Shown: piece after piece, positions 8,841 through 16,943 of the stretch
Position numbering within the stretch: position 1 is the stretch's first letter
Layout of the letters: each line of letters starts with the position of its first letter
Source: Muribaculaceae bacterium
GTDB lineage: Bacteria > Bacteroidota > Bacteroidia > Bacteroidales > Muribaculaceae
NCBI GenBank assembly: GCA_029061255.1
Contig: JAIDSL010000099.1
Coordinates: 1 to 64,000 of the forward strand
Direction of reading: 5' to 3'
DNA length: 64,000 bases
The notes under the pieces: model-generated
Seen by the model: only the letters and a program-made list of their open reading frames with translations
Told to the model about the DNA's origin: nothing
Databases searched by the model: none
Translations under genes and position numbers: made by a program

Positions 8841-9326
8841 ATGACGACAAAAGATGACATAGAACGGCTTTTCCGCACGCATTACGCGGCGATGTACCGG
8901 CTTGCGATGCTGATACTCCGGGACGATGATGTGGCAAGGGACATAGTGCACGATGTCTTTGAAGCCCTGCTTGTTTCTGGAAAGTCTGACGTATCGGCCC
9001 CGTATCTGTTGACGGCTGTACGGAACCGATGCCTGAAACATATCCGCAGTCTCTCGGCAAACGACCGCCTGAAAGAGGTATATTCAGTAGACGAGAGGGA
9101 AATTGAGGATGAGGAATGGCCCGATGACGCGACCATCGCCCTGATTCAGAAAACGGTTGCATCTGACCTCACGGAAGCTTGCCGACGTGTAGTAGAGCTG
9201 CGGTTCTCCGAAGGGAAAAGCTATCAGGATATAACAGAAATCCTCGGAATAAGCAAGGTTGCTGTCTATAAGCATCTCCGTCACGCAATTGATGTCTTAC
9301 GTAAAAAACTTTCTCAGAATGGATAA
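8841..9326 (+). CDS. ECF RNA polymerase sigma factor, FecI type
   Basis: 161 residues. Region 2 spans about residues 10-75 (FRTHYAAMYRLAML, then DIVHDVFEALL), and region 4 about 105-155 (LTEACRRVVELRF, then SYQDITEILGISKVAVYKHL, a helix-turn-helix). It should direct core polymerase to the promoter of the neighbouring receptor when released by the anti-sigma factor. The stop overlaps the next gene by 8 bases (start at 9319), so the two are translationally coupled, as in FecIR pairs. Its own promoter is not obvious in the AT-rich 8730-8840 stretch. Confidence 0.92.
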   Translation: MTTKDDIERLFRTHYAAMYRLAMLILRDDDVARDIVHDVFEALLVSGKSDVSAPYLLTAVRNRCLKHIRSLSANDRLKEVYSVDEREIEDEEWPDDATIALIQKTVASDLTEACRRVVELRFSEGKSYQDITEILGISKVAVYKHLRHAIDVLRKKLSQNG

Positions 9327-9972
9327 GATAGACAGATTTTTAGACGCTATCGAGCATCCGGAGCATTACACTCCTGTGGAGCTTGAGACTATGCTTCAGG
9401 ATCCTGAAGTGAAGGAAATGTTTGACCTGCTTGACAAGACCAAGTCAAGCCTTCAGACACTTCAGACCCCCGACATAGAGGCCGAATGGAAGAGTTTTGA
9501 AAAGAATCACCTCACGTCCAAAGTCACGCATCGTTTTTGGCTGGCAGGAATAATGCCTCGGAACGTCGCCGCAACCATAACCATAGCCATTGTCTCGTTC
9601 ACTGCCGTAGCCGCCATTGTCGGTATCGGAATAGATCAACTCAACCAGCGGCAGGAAGCATCCGTTCCGGCTGATGTCAAGACAGAATATGCTAAGGTAA
9701 TTGCCAAGCCGGACAGCGTCAAGTCAGTTGAAGCGGTCAATAATAAAATTCCCGAGATCGTAGTGTTCGACAATGAGCCTCTTAAGACAATTGCGCATAA
9801 GATTGCCGAGTATTATGGCTATGAGGTGGAGTTCAACAATGAGGCATCCAAATCCCTACGTCTATATTTCCGATGGAATCAGGCGAATACAGTAGAGGAA
9901 GTCATCGAGTCGCTCGACAACTTCGAGCAGATCCAAATAGAAATTATAGATAAGACCATTAAGATTGCCTGA
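9319..9972 (+). CDS. FecR-type anti-sigma factor
   Basis: 217 residues, starting with MDKIDRFLDAIEHPEHY at 9319, inside the end of the sigma gene. The cytoplasmic N-terminal part (about 1-75) should bind the sigma factor. One membrane segment follows (VAATITIAIVSFTAVAAIVGIG, about 88-110). The periplasmic part ends in a domain like the C-terminal domain of FecR proteins (DUF4974), with LKTIAHKIAEYYGYEVEF and VEEVIESLDNFEQI. The large FecR core domain of iron-dicitrate regulators is shortened. The gene sits between a sigma factor and an STN-domain receptor, the usual trans-envelope signalling order. Confidence 0.85.
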   Translation: MDKIDRFLDAIEHPEHYTPVELETMLQDPEVKEMFDLLDKTKSSLQTLQTPDIEAEWKSFEKNHLTSKVTHRFWLAGIMPRNVAATITIAIVSFTAVAAIVGIGIDQLNQRQEASVPADVKTEYAKVIAKPDSVKSVEAVNNKIPEIVVFDNEPLKTIAHKIAEYYGYEVEFNNEASKSLRLYFRWNQANTVEEVIESLDNFEQIQIEIIDKTIKIA

Positions 9973-9976
9973 CACC

Positions 9977-11266
9977 ATGTTGCGTATCATTGCTATTATA
10001 GCAGCGGTCATTACTTTCCTGATGGCCGATGCCGAGACCTTCTCATATCGTTTCAACTCCACTCCACTTCCAAAGGCCATAAGGAAGATAATGGAAGGCC
10101 ACCCCGAGCTTGATATAAATTTCATATATAATGAACTTGAGACCTATAAGACAAGCGCCACCGTCAAGGCCGACGATGCATACGACGCTCTGCGCCAGAC
10201 AATCGGCTTAAATCCGGTTACGGTTGTCAAGTCACGCAACACTTATTATCTTGAAGCGCTCCAGCATGGTAAATATGTCTATACCGGAAGGATAATCGGC
10301 AATGACAACGAACCGGTGGTGGCCGCGACCATTATGCTTTTGGCTCAAAAAGACTCCACTGTTCTCACTTACGGTATTTCGGACACAGAAGGGTGGTTCT
10401 CAATCCCATGCGACCGAAAGGGCGTTTTAGGCAAGTTGACTTGCCTTGGCTATAAACCCAAAATAGAATCATTCAACAAATTTTCGCTCGGAACCATCTA
10501 CATGGAGGAACAGGCTGTTTCATTAGGCACTGTCACGGTAGAGGCTGATAATGCACAATTATTCGCTGATAAATCTATATATAGGCCTTCTGAAACTCAG
10601 AAGAAAGCTTCCATGTCGGGTTCAGATCTTCTTAATCATATGGCCATTCCCCAATTAGGAATTATCTCGGGAAATTCCATTGTTACTAACGGTGGAAAAC
10701 CGGTAGCGGTATTTATCGACTATCTCCCTGCAACAGAGAAGGATCTACAGGCTATGCGTGTATCTGACGTCAAACGAGTGGAATATCTCGAATATCCTTC
10801 TGATCCGCGCTTACAAGGAAGTGCCTATGTAATCAACTTCATCATGCAGCAATATGAATATGGTGGTTATGCCAAATTATATGGGACCGGTAGTTTTCTT
10901 AACGGCCATACGGAACAAGGCATAGCAAATGTCAGGATGCAGTATAAACGGATGACATATGACCTTATGGGATCTGCCTATGATCATGGAACCAATCATT
11001 CCGGAGAGGAGATGAAGGAGACATTCCGTATACCGCAGGAGGACGGTTCGATCAATCAGTTTGTACGAAGATCAGAAACAACCGAGTCAAAACAAGAACG
11101 AGAGAATTATTATCTGATTTTCAGGGCTACATATAATTCTGACAAGGTTCAGGCATCGTCACTGATAAACACCAACCTTGATCTATTCTGGAACGGCAAA
11201 TGCATTAGACCGTGCAAAAGCCACAAGATTAGGCCTTGGTGTAAATTACGAGTTTTCTTTCAATAA
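9977..11266 (+). pseudogene. STN-domain outer-membrane receptor, N-terminal part (interrupted)
   Basis: This reads from the ATG at 9977 (MLRIIAIIAAVITFLMADA signal). An STN domain (about residues 20-95) typical of receptors that signal to FecR comes first, then a carboxypeptidase-regulatory-like beta domain (VYTGRIIGNDNEPVVAATI, about 100-180), a plug and the first barrel strands. Sense is lost near 11190; the frame continues to a stop at 11266 with unlike sequence (KCIRPCKSHKIRPWC). The barrel resumes in another frame in the ORF at 11178-12173. Compared with the receptor at 5027, roughly 120-130 residues are missing at the junction, so this is an out-of-frame deletion rather than a single-base slip. 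Confidence 0.8.
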
Positions 11267-12173
11267 TGTACGCAGTCATATTGGTTTTGGTTGGGATTGG
11301 GATAAACTCCAGTTTGGACAAAAGACAGATGGACGAAATGCCCCTTCATTCGATCTGTCGGTACACTATGTACCTAACAGGAAGCACTCTATCTCAGCAA
11401 TATTTCAACTGGAATCATGGCTGCCCTCATCAAACTTCAAGAGCGACCAGATAATAACGGCTTCTCCATTCTTGAAATATTCCGGAAATCCCAATCTTAC
11501 AACCGCAAAGAGCTATGATTTTGATTTCAATTATACATGGGTGCCGAACAACAATTACAGTTTAAGCGCTTATGGATGGGGTTGGATTGTAAAAGATCGT
11601 TATGCTTACGTTTATGAACCTGATGGTAAGGGCGTAATTCGTACCATAAAACAGCCGATGGGATCCTATGCACAAGGCATTTATGGTATTAAAGGTACTG
11701 CTCGCTTATTGGATAGATCAATCGTTCTGACAGGAAATCTCAGCCAGTTATTCAACCATAATGGTAGGCCATACAATGTCAACCATTTCCACTTATACTA
11801 TACTCTTCAAATGATCTACTATTTGAAGAATTGGAATTTCGGTATCACATACGTATCAACAATAGGAACATGGGACGGCATGATGAACGGTATATGGCAA
11901 CGAGACAAAGATAATTATTATCTCAATGTTGGATGGTCGAATTCCAATTGGAAACTCTCTGCTATAATCCGAAATATTGCGCGATGGAACTGGAAGAGTT
12001 CCCAAAGAATTATGAACAGTGAGTTTTATAGCACCGATGAAACACTTATCAATGGAAATTATCACGCTACCATAAAATTCACAGCTACTTATACTTTTGG
12101 ATTCGGTAAAAAGGTCAAGAGGGATAATGAGCCACAGGCGTCAGGTGCCGCTTCTTCCGGAATCTTGAAATAA
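11178..12173 (+). pseudogene. STN-domain outer-membrane receptor, C-terminal part
   Basis: This is the continuation of the receptor from 9977 in a different frame. From about 11190 it reads YSGTANALDRAKATRLGLG and then beta-barrel strands (SHIGFGWDWDKLQFG, HSISAIFQLESWLPSSN, FLKYSGNPNLTTAKSYDF, ATIKFTATYTFGFG) to a natural end at 12173. It has no start or signal of its own, so it is unlikely to be made as a working protein unless the deletion is a sequencing or assembly artefact. The upstream sigma and anti-sigma genes remain intact, leaving a signalling pair without its receptor. Confidence 0.75.
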
Positions 12174-12190
12174 ACAGTTTTTCATACTAA

Positions 12191-12226
12191 AGTGAAGTCC
12201 TCGGCATTGATGTCGGGGACTTCACT
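12191..12226 (+). terminator. Terminator after the sigma/anti-sigma/receptor operon
   Basis: A 13-bp stem (AGTGAAGTCCTCG, 12191-12203, with CGGGGACTTCACT, 12214-12226, one G-T pair) lies 17 bases after the receptor stop. The left arm and the sequence before it recur at 14931-14972 after the receptor remnant. The rest of the gap to 12471 holds only a short minus-strand open stretch (12229-12351) that may be a gene remnant, and a TAATTTTG -7 box at 12447-12454. Confidence 0.7.
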
Positions 12227-12471
12227 TGTTACACAGACATTCTTGTTCTTGACATTTTGGTGTCAAGATCATCATAGGGTGATTTGTTTCCCTCCTCCCA
12301 TTCGCGTTTCTGTCCGTGTCCGATGCCGACATTGAAACGAGAGAGATATACTTATTCAATCGCCCTGTGGCGGTTCGGTTGGTGAAACTAAGGGCAGATT
12401 TCGTTAGATATTACCTGCGAAAGACTGATTTCTGCAAAAAATATGTTAATTTTGTAGTTTGAATCAAAAAC

Positions 12472-13029
12472 ATGTTTCCAATGGCAAAAATCACGGTACA
12501 AAATACGAATATCACCATCATAAATATGGATGGCGAGGACTATGTATCTATTACAGACCTTGCCCGGCACAAAAGCGATGATCCGACAGCTGTAATTGGT
12601 AATTGGATGCGTAACCGTAACACCATAGAATTTCTTGGCATTTGGGAGAGTCTGTACAACTCGGATTTCAAACCCCTCGAATTCGAGGGGTTTAGAAGGC
12701 AGGCGGGTCTGAATGCTTTTACTCTCTCTCCAAAGAAATGGATTGAAACTACCAATGCTATTGGATTGATATCAAAATCCGGACGTTATGGTGGCACTTA
12801 TGCCCATAAAGACATTGCGTTTAAATTCGCGAGCTGGATTTCAGTTGAATTTGAACTTTACATCGTCAAGGAGTTCCAAAGATTAAAGGAAGAGGAACAA
12901 AAGACACTTGGTTGGTCTGCTAAACGAGAATTGTCAAAAATAAACTATCGTATACATACAGACGCCATCAAGCAAAATCTAATTCCTGCAGAGGTTACTA
13001 AGGCGCAGGCAAGAATTATTAACACTTAA
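12472..13029 (+). CDS. KilA-N domain protein, apparently C-terminally shortened
   Basis: 185 residues. The KilA-N DNA-binding domain (VSITDLARHK, VIGNWMRNRNTIEFLGIWE, TLSPKKWIETTNAIGL, GRYGGTYAHKDIAFKFASWI) fills about residues 25-150, followed by EFELYIVKEFQRLKEEE and KRELSKINYRIHTDAI. Full-length Bacteroidetes relatives, as I remember them, run to about 270 residues with a conserved tail after this point. Here the protein stops right after VTKAQARIINT, so the tail is missing. KilA-N proteins occur in phages and mobile elements. The regulator gene starts 27 bases later. An alternative start is the ATG at 12481. Confidence 0.8.
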   Translation: MFPMAKITVQNTNITIINMDGEDYVSITDLARHKSDDPTAVIGNWMRNRNTIEFLGIWESLYNSDFKPLEFEGFRRQAGLNAFTLSPKKWIETTNAIGLISKSGRYGGTYAHKDIAFKFASWISVEFELYIVKEFQRLKEEEQKTLGWSAKRELSKINYRIHTDAIKQNLIPAEVTKAQARIINT

Positions 13030-13056
13030 ATCAAGATATTTAGTTATAAGCATAAT

Positions 13057-14697
13057 ATGAAAAATTTCATTTGGATTTTCATAATAGCTGTTTTGTGCTT
13101 ATCCTCATGCAGCCAATCGTCAAGATTTGATAAGATTCTGGATAATGCAGAAACATTTGCCATAGAGAATCCTGACAGCGCGCTCTATCTGCTTGGCACC
13201 ATAGATCCAGATGAATTAGCGGTGGACTCTTTAAAAGCCAAATATCATTTGATCAAAGCTTCAATCCATGATAGTCAGGGACAGCTTATGCTGTCTGATT
13301 CGTTGATCAAGTTCTCTGCAGATTATTACAAAGACAAGGATCCCTACCGCGCTGTAACCAGTGCCACGCTGGCTGCGCTATACGATTATTGGGTTCGCGG
13401 TGACAAAAGTGCCATTGATCAGCTTGACTCTCTGGCAAAGCAAGCGAATTTGCCGGACACCCTTGCTATAATTCCTTTAAGCAAGAGAGCGTACTGGAGC
13501 ACCAAGCTTTTTGATGTTGCAGGAAACAGGTCTGCAATAAAAAGATTGATTTCTATGGAAGGAGATTCAGCGAGACAATCCCTGTATAATTATTGGCTTT
13601 ACACGGATTATCTGTTTGACGGCCAGAATGACTCGGCCCTGATTATCCTGAATGACCTTATAGGACAGGCAGTGAGTTCACAGTCATCTGCAGATCAATT
13701 CCGTTATGAATTTGAGAAGATAGGAGTACTGGAGGAATCCGGTCGTTATTCAGAGAGTCTTGATTTGTCGGATAAATTTTTGGAGAAAGCTCAGGGCAAC
13801 TCGATAGAACACTACATTCATATGTGGAAATCGTTAACGTTGTTTAATATGGGCAATAGGGATAAGGCAATTCGTGAATTGGAGAAAGCGGACAGTTGCG
13901 CATCAATGATCTCTGAGGCAGAGAGAGGATACTATAACAGTTTCGCTTATGTTCTTCATACGGTGTATGACTTTCAAAATACCGGCAAACTGAGATTGAT
14001 CCAAGTTGCGCTTATCAACAACCGTCAGAAAGATAACCTGTTCCGTACTCAATCCTTGCAGAAAGAATCTGAGCAAAATGCTCTCTTGATTGAAAATAAG
14101 AGATTAAGCCTCAAGGTCAAAAACGAAAGACAGATGTCTGTTATTATCATTGTCATACTTGTTGGGTTGCTCATATCCGGATTATCAATCTGGTTTGCGC
14201 TGAACCGACGACGAAAGACGGTTGAAGCGGAAGAACGGGCTGAGGTTTTGCAGAGAATGGTTGATGAGCTGAAAGCCCCATCTTCATCATCTGGGCAGGA
14301 TTCCTTACGACGTGCCATGCTCCAGCAACTCGGGATAATAAAAATGGTGGCGGAAACGCCGACTGAACAGAACCGGGAGATGCTACGGAAACTGTCTTCG
14401 ATTGAGAGTGACACAGGCGGTGCTCTTGTCAACTGGAGAAACGTGTATGAGATCATCGATAATCTATATTCCGGATTCTACACTCACCTTCATAACAGTT
14501 ACGGAGAAGTCCTTTCAGACAAGGAAGAACAGATCATAGTACTTATGATGGCAGGATTCTCAACCAAGGAAATGAGTGTCATCACCTCTCAGACAACAGC
14601 CACTATCTATACCCGTAAGTCCACCATCCGTAGGAAACTCGGTGTTCCGGAAAAGGAGGATATCGTGGCATTCATTCGTCAGGGGCAGACGTATTAA
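13057..14697 (+). CDS. Membrane-anchored TPR regulator with LuxR-like HTH
   Basis: 546 residues. It begins with a lipoprotein-like signal (LCLSSCSQSS, Cys near 19) and is followed by about 300 residues of TPR-like helical repeats that would lie outside the cytoplasm. A single membrane segment comes at about 365-385 (VIIIVILVGLLISGLSIWF), then a coiled linker (RRRKTVEAEERAEVLQRM) and a C-terminal helix-turn-helix (DKEEQIIVLMMAGFSTKEM, then IYTRKSTIRRKLGVPEKED). This architecture is common in Bacteroidetes near outer-membrane genes. The receptor expected after it is reduced to a short remnant (14736-14933), and its 3' end is duplicated at 4820-4871. Confidence 0.85.
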   Translation: MKNFIWIFIIAVLCLSSCSQSSRFDKILDNAETFAIENPDSALYLLGTIDPDELAVDSLKAKYHLIKASIHDSQGQLMLSDSLIKFSADYYKDKDPYRAVTSATLAALYDYWVRGDKSAIDQLDSLAKQANLPDTLAIIPLSKRAYWSTKLFDVAGNRSAIKRLISMEGDSARQSLYNYWLYTDYLFDGQNDSALIILNDLIGQAVSSQSSADQFRYEFEKIGVLEESGRYSESLDLSDKFLEKAQGNSIEHYIHMWKSLTLFNMGNRDKAIRELEKADSCASMISEAERGYYNSFAYVLHTVYDFQNTGKLRLIQVALINNRQKDNLFRTQSLQKESEQNALLIENKRLSLKVKNERQMSVIIIVILVGLLISGLSIWFALNRRRKTVEAEERAEVLQRMVDELKAPSSSSGQDSLRRAMLQQLGIIKMVAETPTEQNREMLRKLSSIESDTGGALVNWRNVYEIIDNLYSGFYTHLHNSYGEVLSDKEEQIIVLMMAGFSTKEMSVITSQTTATIYTRKSTIRRKLGVPEKEDIVAFIRQGQTY

Positions 14698-14735
14698 GGT
14701 CAATTTAGAATCCGGCGTGCTGTATTTAGACTTTT

Positions 14736-14933
14736 TACAAACTCACCAACAAAATCAAGACATACAGGGACTATTCCGAGACATTTACCTATAATGACGG
14801 GTCATCAATTATCCGGGATGAGACCTCTCTTGGAGTGAAGGCTGAATATGATCTCGGACTTGCCACAGCCACATATTACGGCAACGGCAAGCAACGCACC
14901 CTCTCAGTTTCATTAGCCTATTGGTTATTTTGA
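14736..14933 (+). pseudogene. Remnant of an outer-membrane receptor gene
   Basis: A 65-codon open stretch without a start reads YKLTNKIKTYRDYSETFTY to DETSLG, almost identical to the barrel segment of the receptor at 5027 (DNA 5580-5680). It then jumps to a terminal strand (RTLSVSLAYWLF, stop). The sequence after the stop matches that after the receptor ending at 12173. Most of the receptor, including its start, is deleted. The stretch from 14934 to 15107 holds no gene that I can support. Confidence 0.8.
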
Positions 14934-15107
14934 AATAAAGACAGTTTTTTATCCTAAAGTGAAGTCCTCGGCAGGATAGATTGACAGAAAGGATATGTGA
15001 TATAGCCGTGATGATCTCCGGGGTATAGTCCTTCTGACGGAGAGGGAGAGAAGACGGTAACTGAATAGGTAAATATCGTTTAGTCCTTTCAAATCAATTG
15101 AATCCAA

Positions 15108-15138
15108 TTGCAATGTTAAAATATTTTTTATAATTTTG
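15108..15138 (+). promoter_or_regulatory. Promoter of the Abi gene
   Basis: TTG at 15108-15110, 20 bases, TAATTTTG at 15131-15138. Transcription would begin about 15 bases before the ATG at 15160, giving a very short leader. Confidence 0.65.
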
Positions 15139-15159
15139 TAATTCTAATTAAGGAATTAC

Positions 15160-16146
15160 ATGGCACGCCCAAAAATACCATATACAAAAAGAGCAAAAAC
15201 GCTCGATGAACAGATAGCGACTCTTCGCCGGCATGGAGTGGATATTTCCGATGAACAGAAGGCGAGGGAATATCTCTCTGACATCGGCTATTACCGTCTT
15301 GGATTTTATCTTCACCCATTTGAGATAACATATCCACATCTTGACGGCAGGCGCTGCCATGACGTACAGCCGGGAACGAGGATTGAGGATGCTGTTGCCC
15401 TATATTACTTCGATATGGATTTAAGGAATATCCTCAACAGATATCTTTCAAGAATCGAGGTCGCAATTCGTTCAGTGGTAATATATGAACTGTCTAACAA
15501 ATATATCGCAAATCCTACTTGGTTTGTGGATTCAACTGTTGTTTCAACAAGTTTCATCAGAAAATTTCCGAATGAGGCATACAGATCCATCAAGAATAAA
15601 CTGCCAATACGTCGCCATCACACCAAATACTCGGATCCTTATGCTCCTGCATGGAAAACAATGGAATTTATGACCTTTGGAAATTTGGAAGTACTCTACG
15701 ACAACCTGATACTTGAGCAGGATAAACGTCTTATCAGCTCAAAGTTCAATGTATTGGCTATAGAAACATTCAAAAGCTATTTAACGGCGATACGGGAGGT
15801 ACGCAATGCCTGCGCTCACGGAAATGTGCTTTTTGGTATGACATTATCCAGAGGTATAAGAACAGGTGAAGCTTGTTACCATTTCTCAGGAAATGAGCAC
15901 CAGTCATTCAAAGGTGCCCTGCATGTGGTTGATTTTCTTCTAAAGCAAGTGTCTATCAATCGGGAGAAGGATTTGTGGAAGGAATTGTATTCCGCCACTT
16001 TACGTCTTTATGACAAGACTCCTGCAATGCGTCCGATTATTGAGGCACAGACTGGGATTATTGTAACAAAAGAAAGAGGATTCAGGCGTTGGCGTAAGAC
16101 CATTATCAAAAATATTGTTAATATTGCGAGGAAAATTTCCGGATAA
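15160..16146 (+). CDS. Abi_2 family (AbiD/AbiF-like) HEPN abortive-infection protein
   Basis: 328 residues of the Abi_2 family. The N-terminal part has the family pattern YLSDIGYYRLGFYLHPF (about 45-60), the middle carries YYFDMDLRNILNRYLSRIEVAIRS, and a HEPN RNase motif R(4-6)H is visible as REVRNACAHGN near residue 225. Family members block phage growth, presumably as RNases toxic to the host. The gene has its own promoter and is followed within 40 bases by a small structured RNA with its own promoter and terminator, an arrangement known for AbiF genes. The C-terminal 60 residues are basic (RWRKTIIKN). Appears intact. Confidence 0.88.
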   Translation: MARPKIPYTKRAKTLDEQIATLRRHGVDISDEQKAREYLSDIGYYRLGFYLHPFEITYPHLDGRRCHDVQPGTRIEDAVALYYFDMDLRNILNRYLSRIEVAIRSVVIYELSNKYIANPTWFVDSTVVSTSFIRKFPNEAYRSIKNKLPIRRHHTKYSDPYAPAWKTMEFMTFGNLEVLYDNLILEQDKRLISSKFNVLAIETFKSYLTAIREVRNACAHGNVLFGMTLSRGIRTGEACYHFSGNEHQSFKGALHVVDFLLKQVSINREKDLWKELYSATLRLYDKTPAMRPIIEAQTGIIVTKERGFRRWRKTIIKNIVNIARKISG

Positions 16147-16184
16147 TTTGTTTGATTGGGAAAATATTGTTACCTTTGTAGACA

Positions 16185-16318
16185 CAAAAGTGTATTTGGA
16201 TTGCCCCGACGCAGCCAACTGCACTATAAACAAGATTAAATCGAGTCCAGCTCCATGGGTTGGGCTCGTAACTTTTAAGGGAGTGGGCTGTCATAATCAT
16301 GCCTACTCCCTTTTTTTT
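16185..16318 (+). ncRNA. Small RNA downstream of the Abi gene (abiF-RNA-like)
   Basis: A promoter immediately follows the Abi stop (TTTG 16147-16150, 20 bases, TACCTTTG 16171-16178), predicting a start near 16185. The transcript contains a hairpin CGAGTCCA/TGGGCTCG (16242-16268) and ends in a strong terminator (11-bp stem 16278-16288 with 16301-16311, then a T run). No ORF of useful size lies within it. A structured RNA family, abiF RNA, is known next to Abi_2 genes, and I infer this is a member. I have not compared it with the published covariance model. Confidence 0.6.
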
Positions 16319-16385
16319 ATTTTGTAAGCTTTCCTTTTGAGTCTAAATAATTGATGAATGTTTGCCATTGAACTTTGTTCTTCTC

Positions 16386-16868
16386 TCAGTTGGCTTTCAC
16401 TGCTTCAATATCAGAAAGCTGGAGAGGATAACAATCGTAGAAATAATAGCCATCTTCTGTGAGCGATTCCTGATTACCGTAGCATAGCACAAGGTCATCA
16501 AATATCCGGCTGTCCCATAGACCTACGAAACTGCTGACTGTAAATAGAGTCTCGTCTCCCAAATGAAACTCTATTTCATGAAATGGTTCAAGACGCTTAT
16601 AAAGTGGCTCCTCCATATCCTTGAATCTGATTTCTCTTGTAGCGACGTTGAAACTGACTATATCATCTTCAGCAAATAAAAAAGTTTCAGCATCCGCTGT
16701 CGAACGTGTTTGGCCCTCCCTGATTCCACATGCGTACAATGTGGGATTGTCTACTGGGTCAGTCGTAAATAACTTCTCGGGCTCATAGCTGTCACTGACG
16801 CAGGCAGTCATTGTCATGGTTGATATGGCAATCGCTATCATTCGGGATAATGTTTTGTAATGTTTCAT
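16386..16868 (-). CDS. Putative lipoprotein, function unknown
   Basis: 160 residues with a signal peptide and likely lipobox ending at MTAC (Cys near 23), followed by VSDSYEPEKLFTTDP. The mature region (about 135 residues) has no domain that I recognise; it contains ETFLFAEDDIVSFNVATREI and ends SDIEAVKAN. It lies 75 bases downstream of the sigma-factor/barrel fusion on the same strand, so it may be part of that operon. Phrases such as DDIVSFNVATREIRF are reminiscent of small Bacteroides lipoproteins found after sigma-factor/porin pairs, but this is only an impression. Confidence 0.65.
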   Translation of the reverse strand: MKHYKTLSRMIAIAISTMTMTACVSDSYEPEKLFTTDPVDNPTLYACGIREGQTRSTADAETFLFAEDDIVSFNVATREIRFKDMEEPLYKRLEPFHEIEFHLGDETLFTVSSFVGLWDSRIFDDLVLCYGNQESLTEDGYYFYDCYPLQLSDIEAVKAN

Positions 16869-16943
16869 ATTTTATTGATTTATATTAATACTGTATCGAG
16901 TCTTCTATTATATAGTATATGATATATGAAAATACTGCACGAA

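Noticed and set aside
16255..16278. Seven-codon ORF within the Abi-associated RNA
   Set aside because: Too short, overlaps a hairpin arm, and the promoter-hairpin-terminator layout fits a non-coding RNA better.
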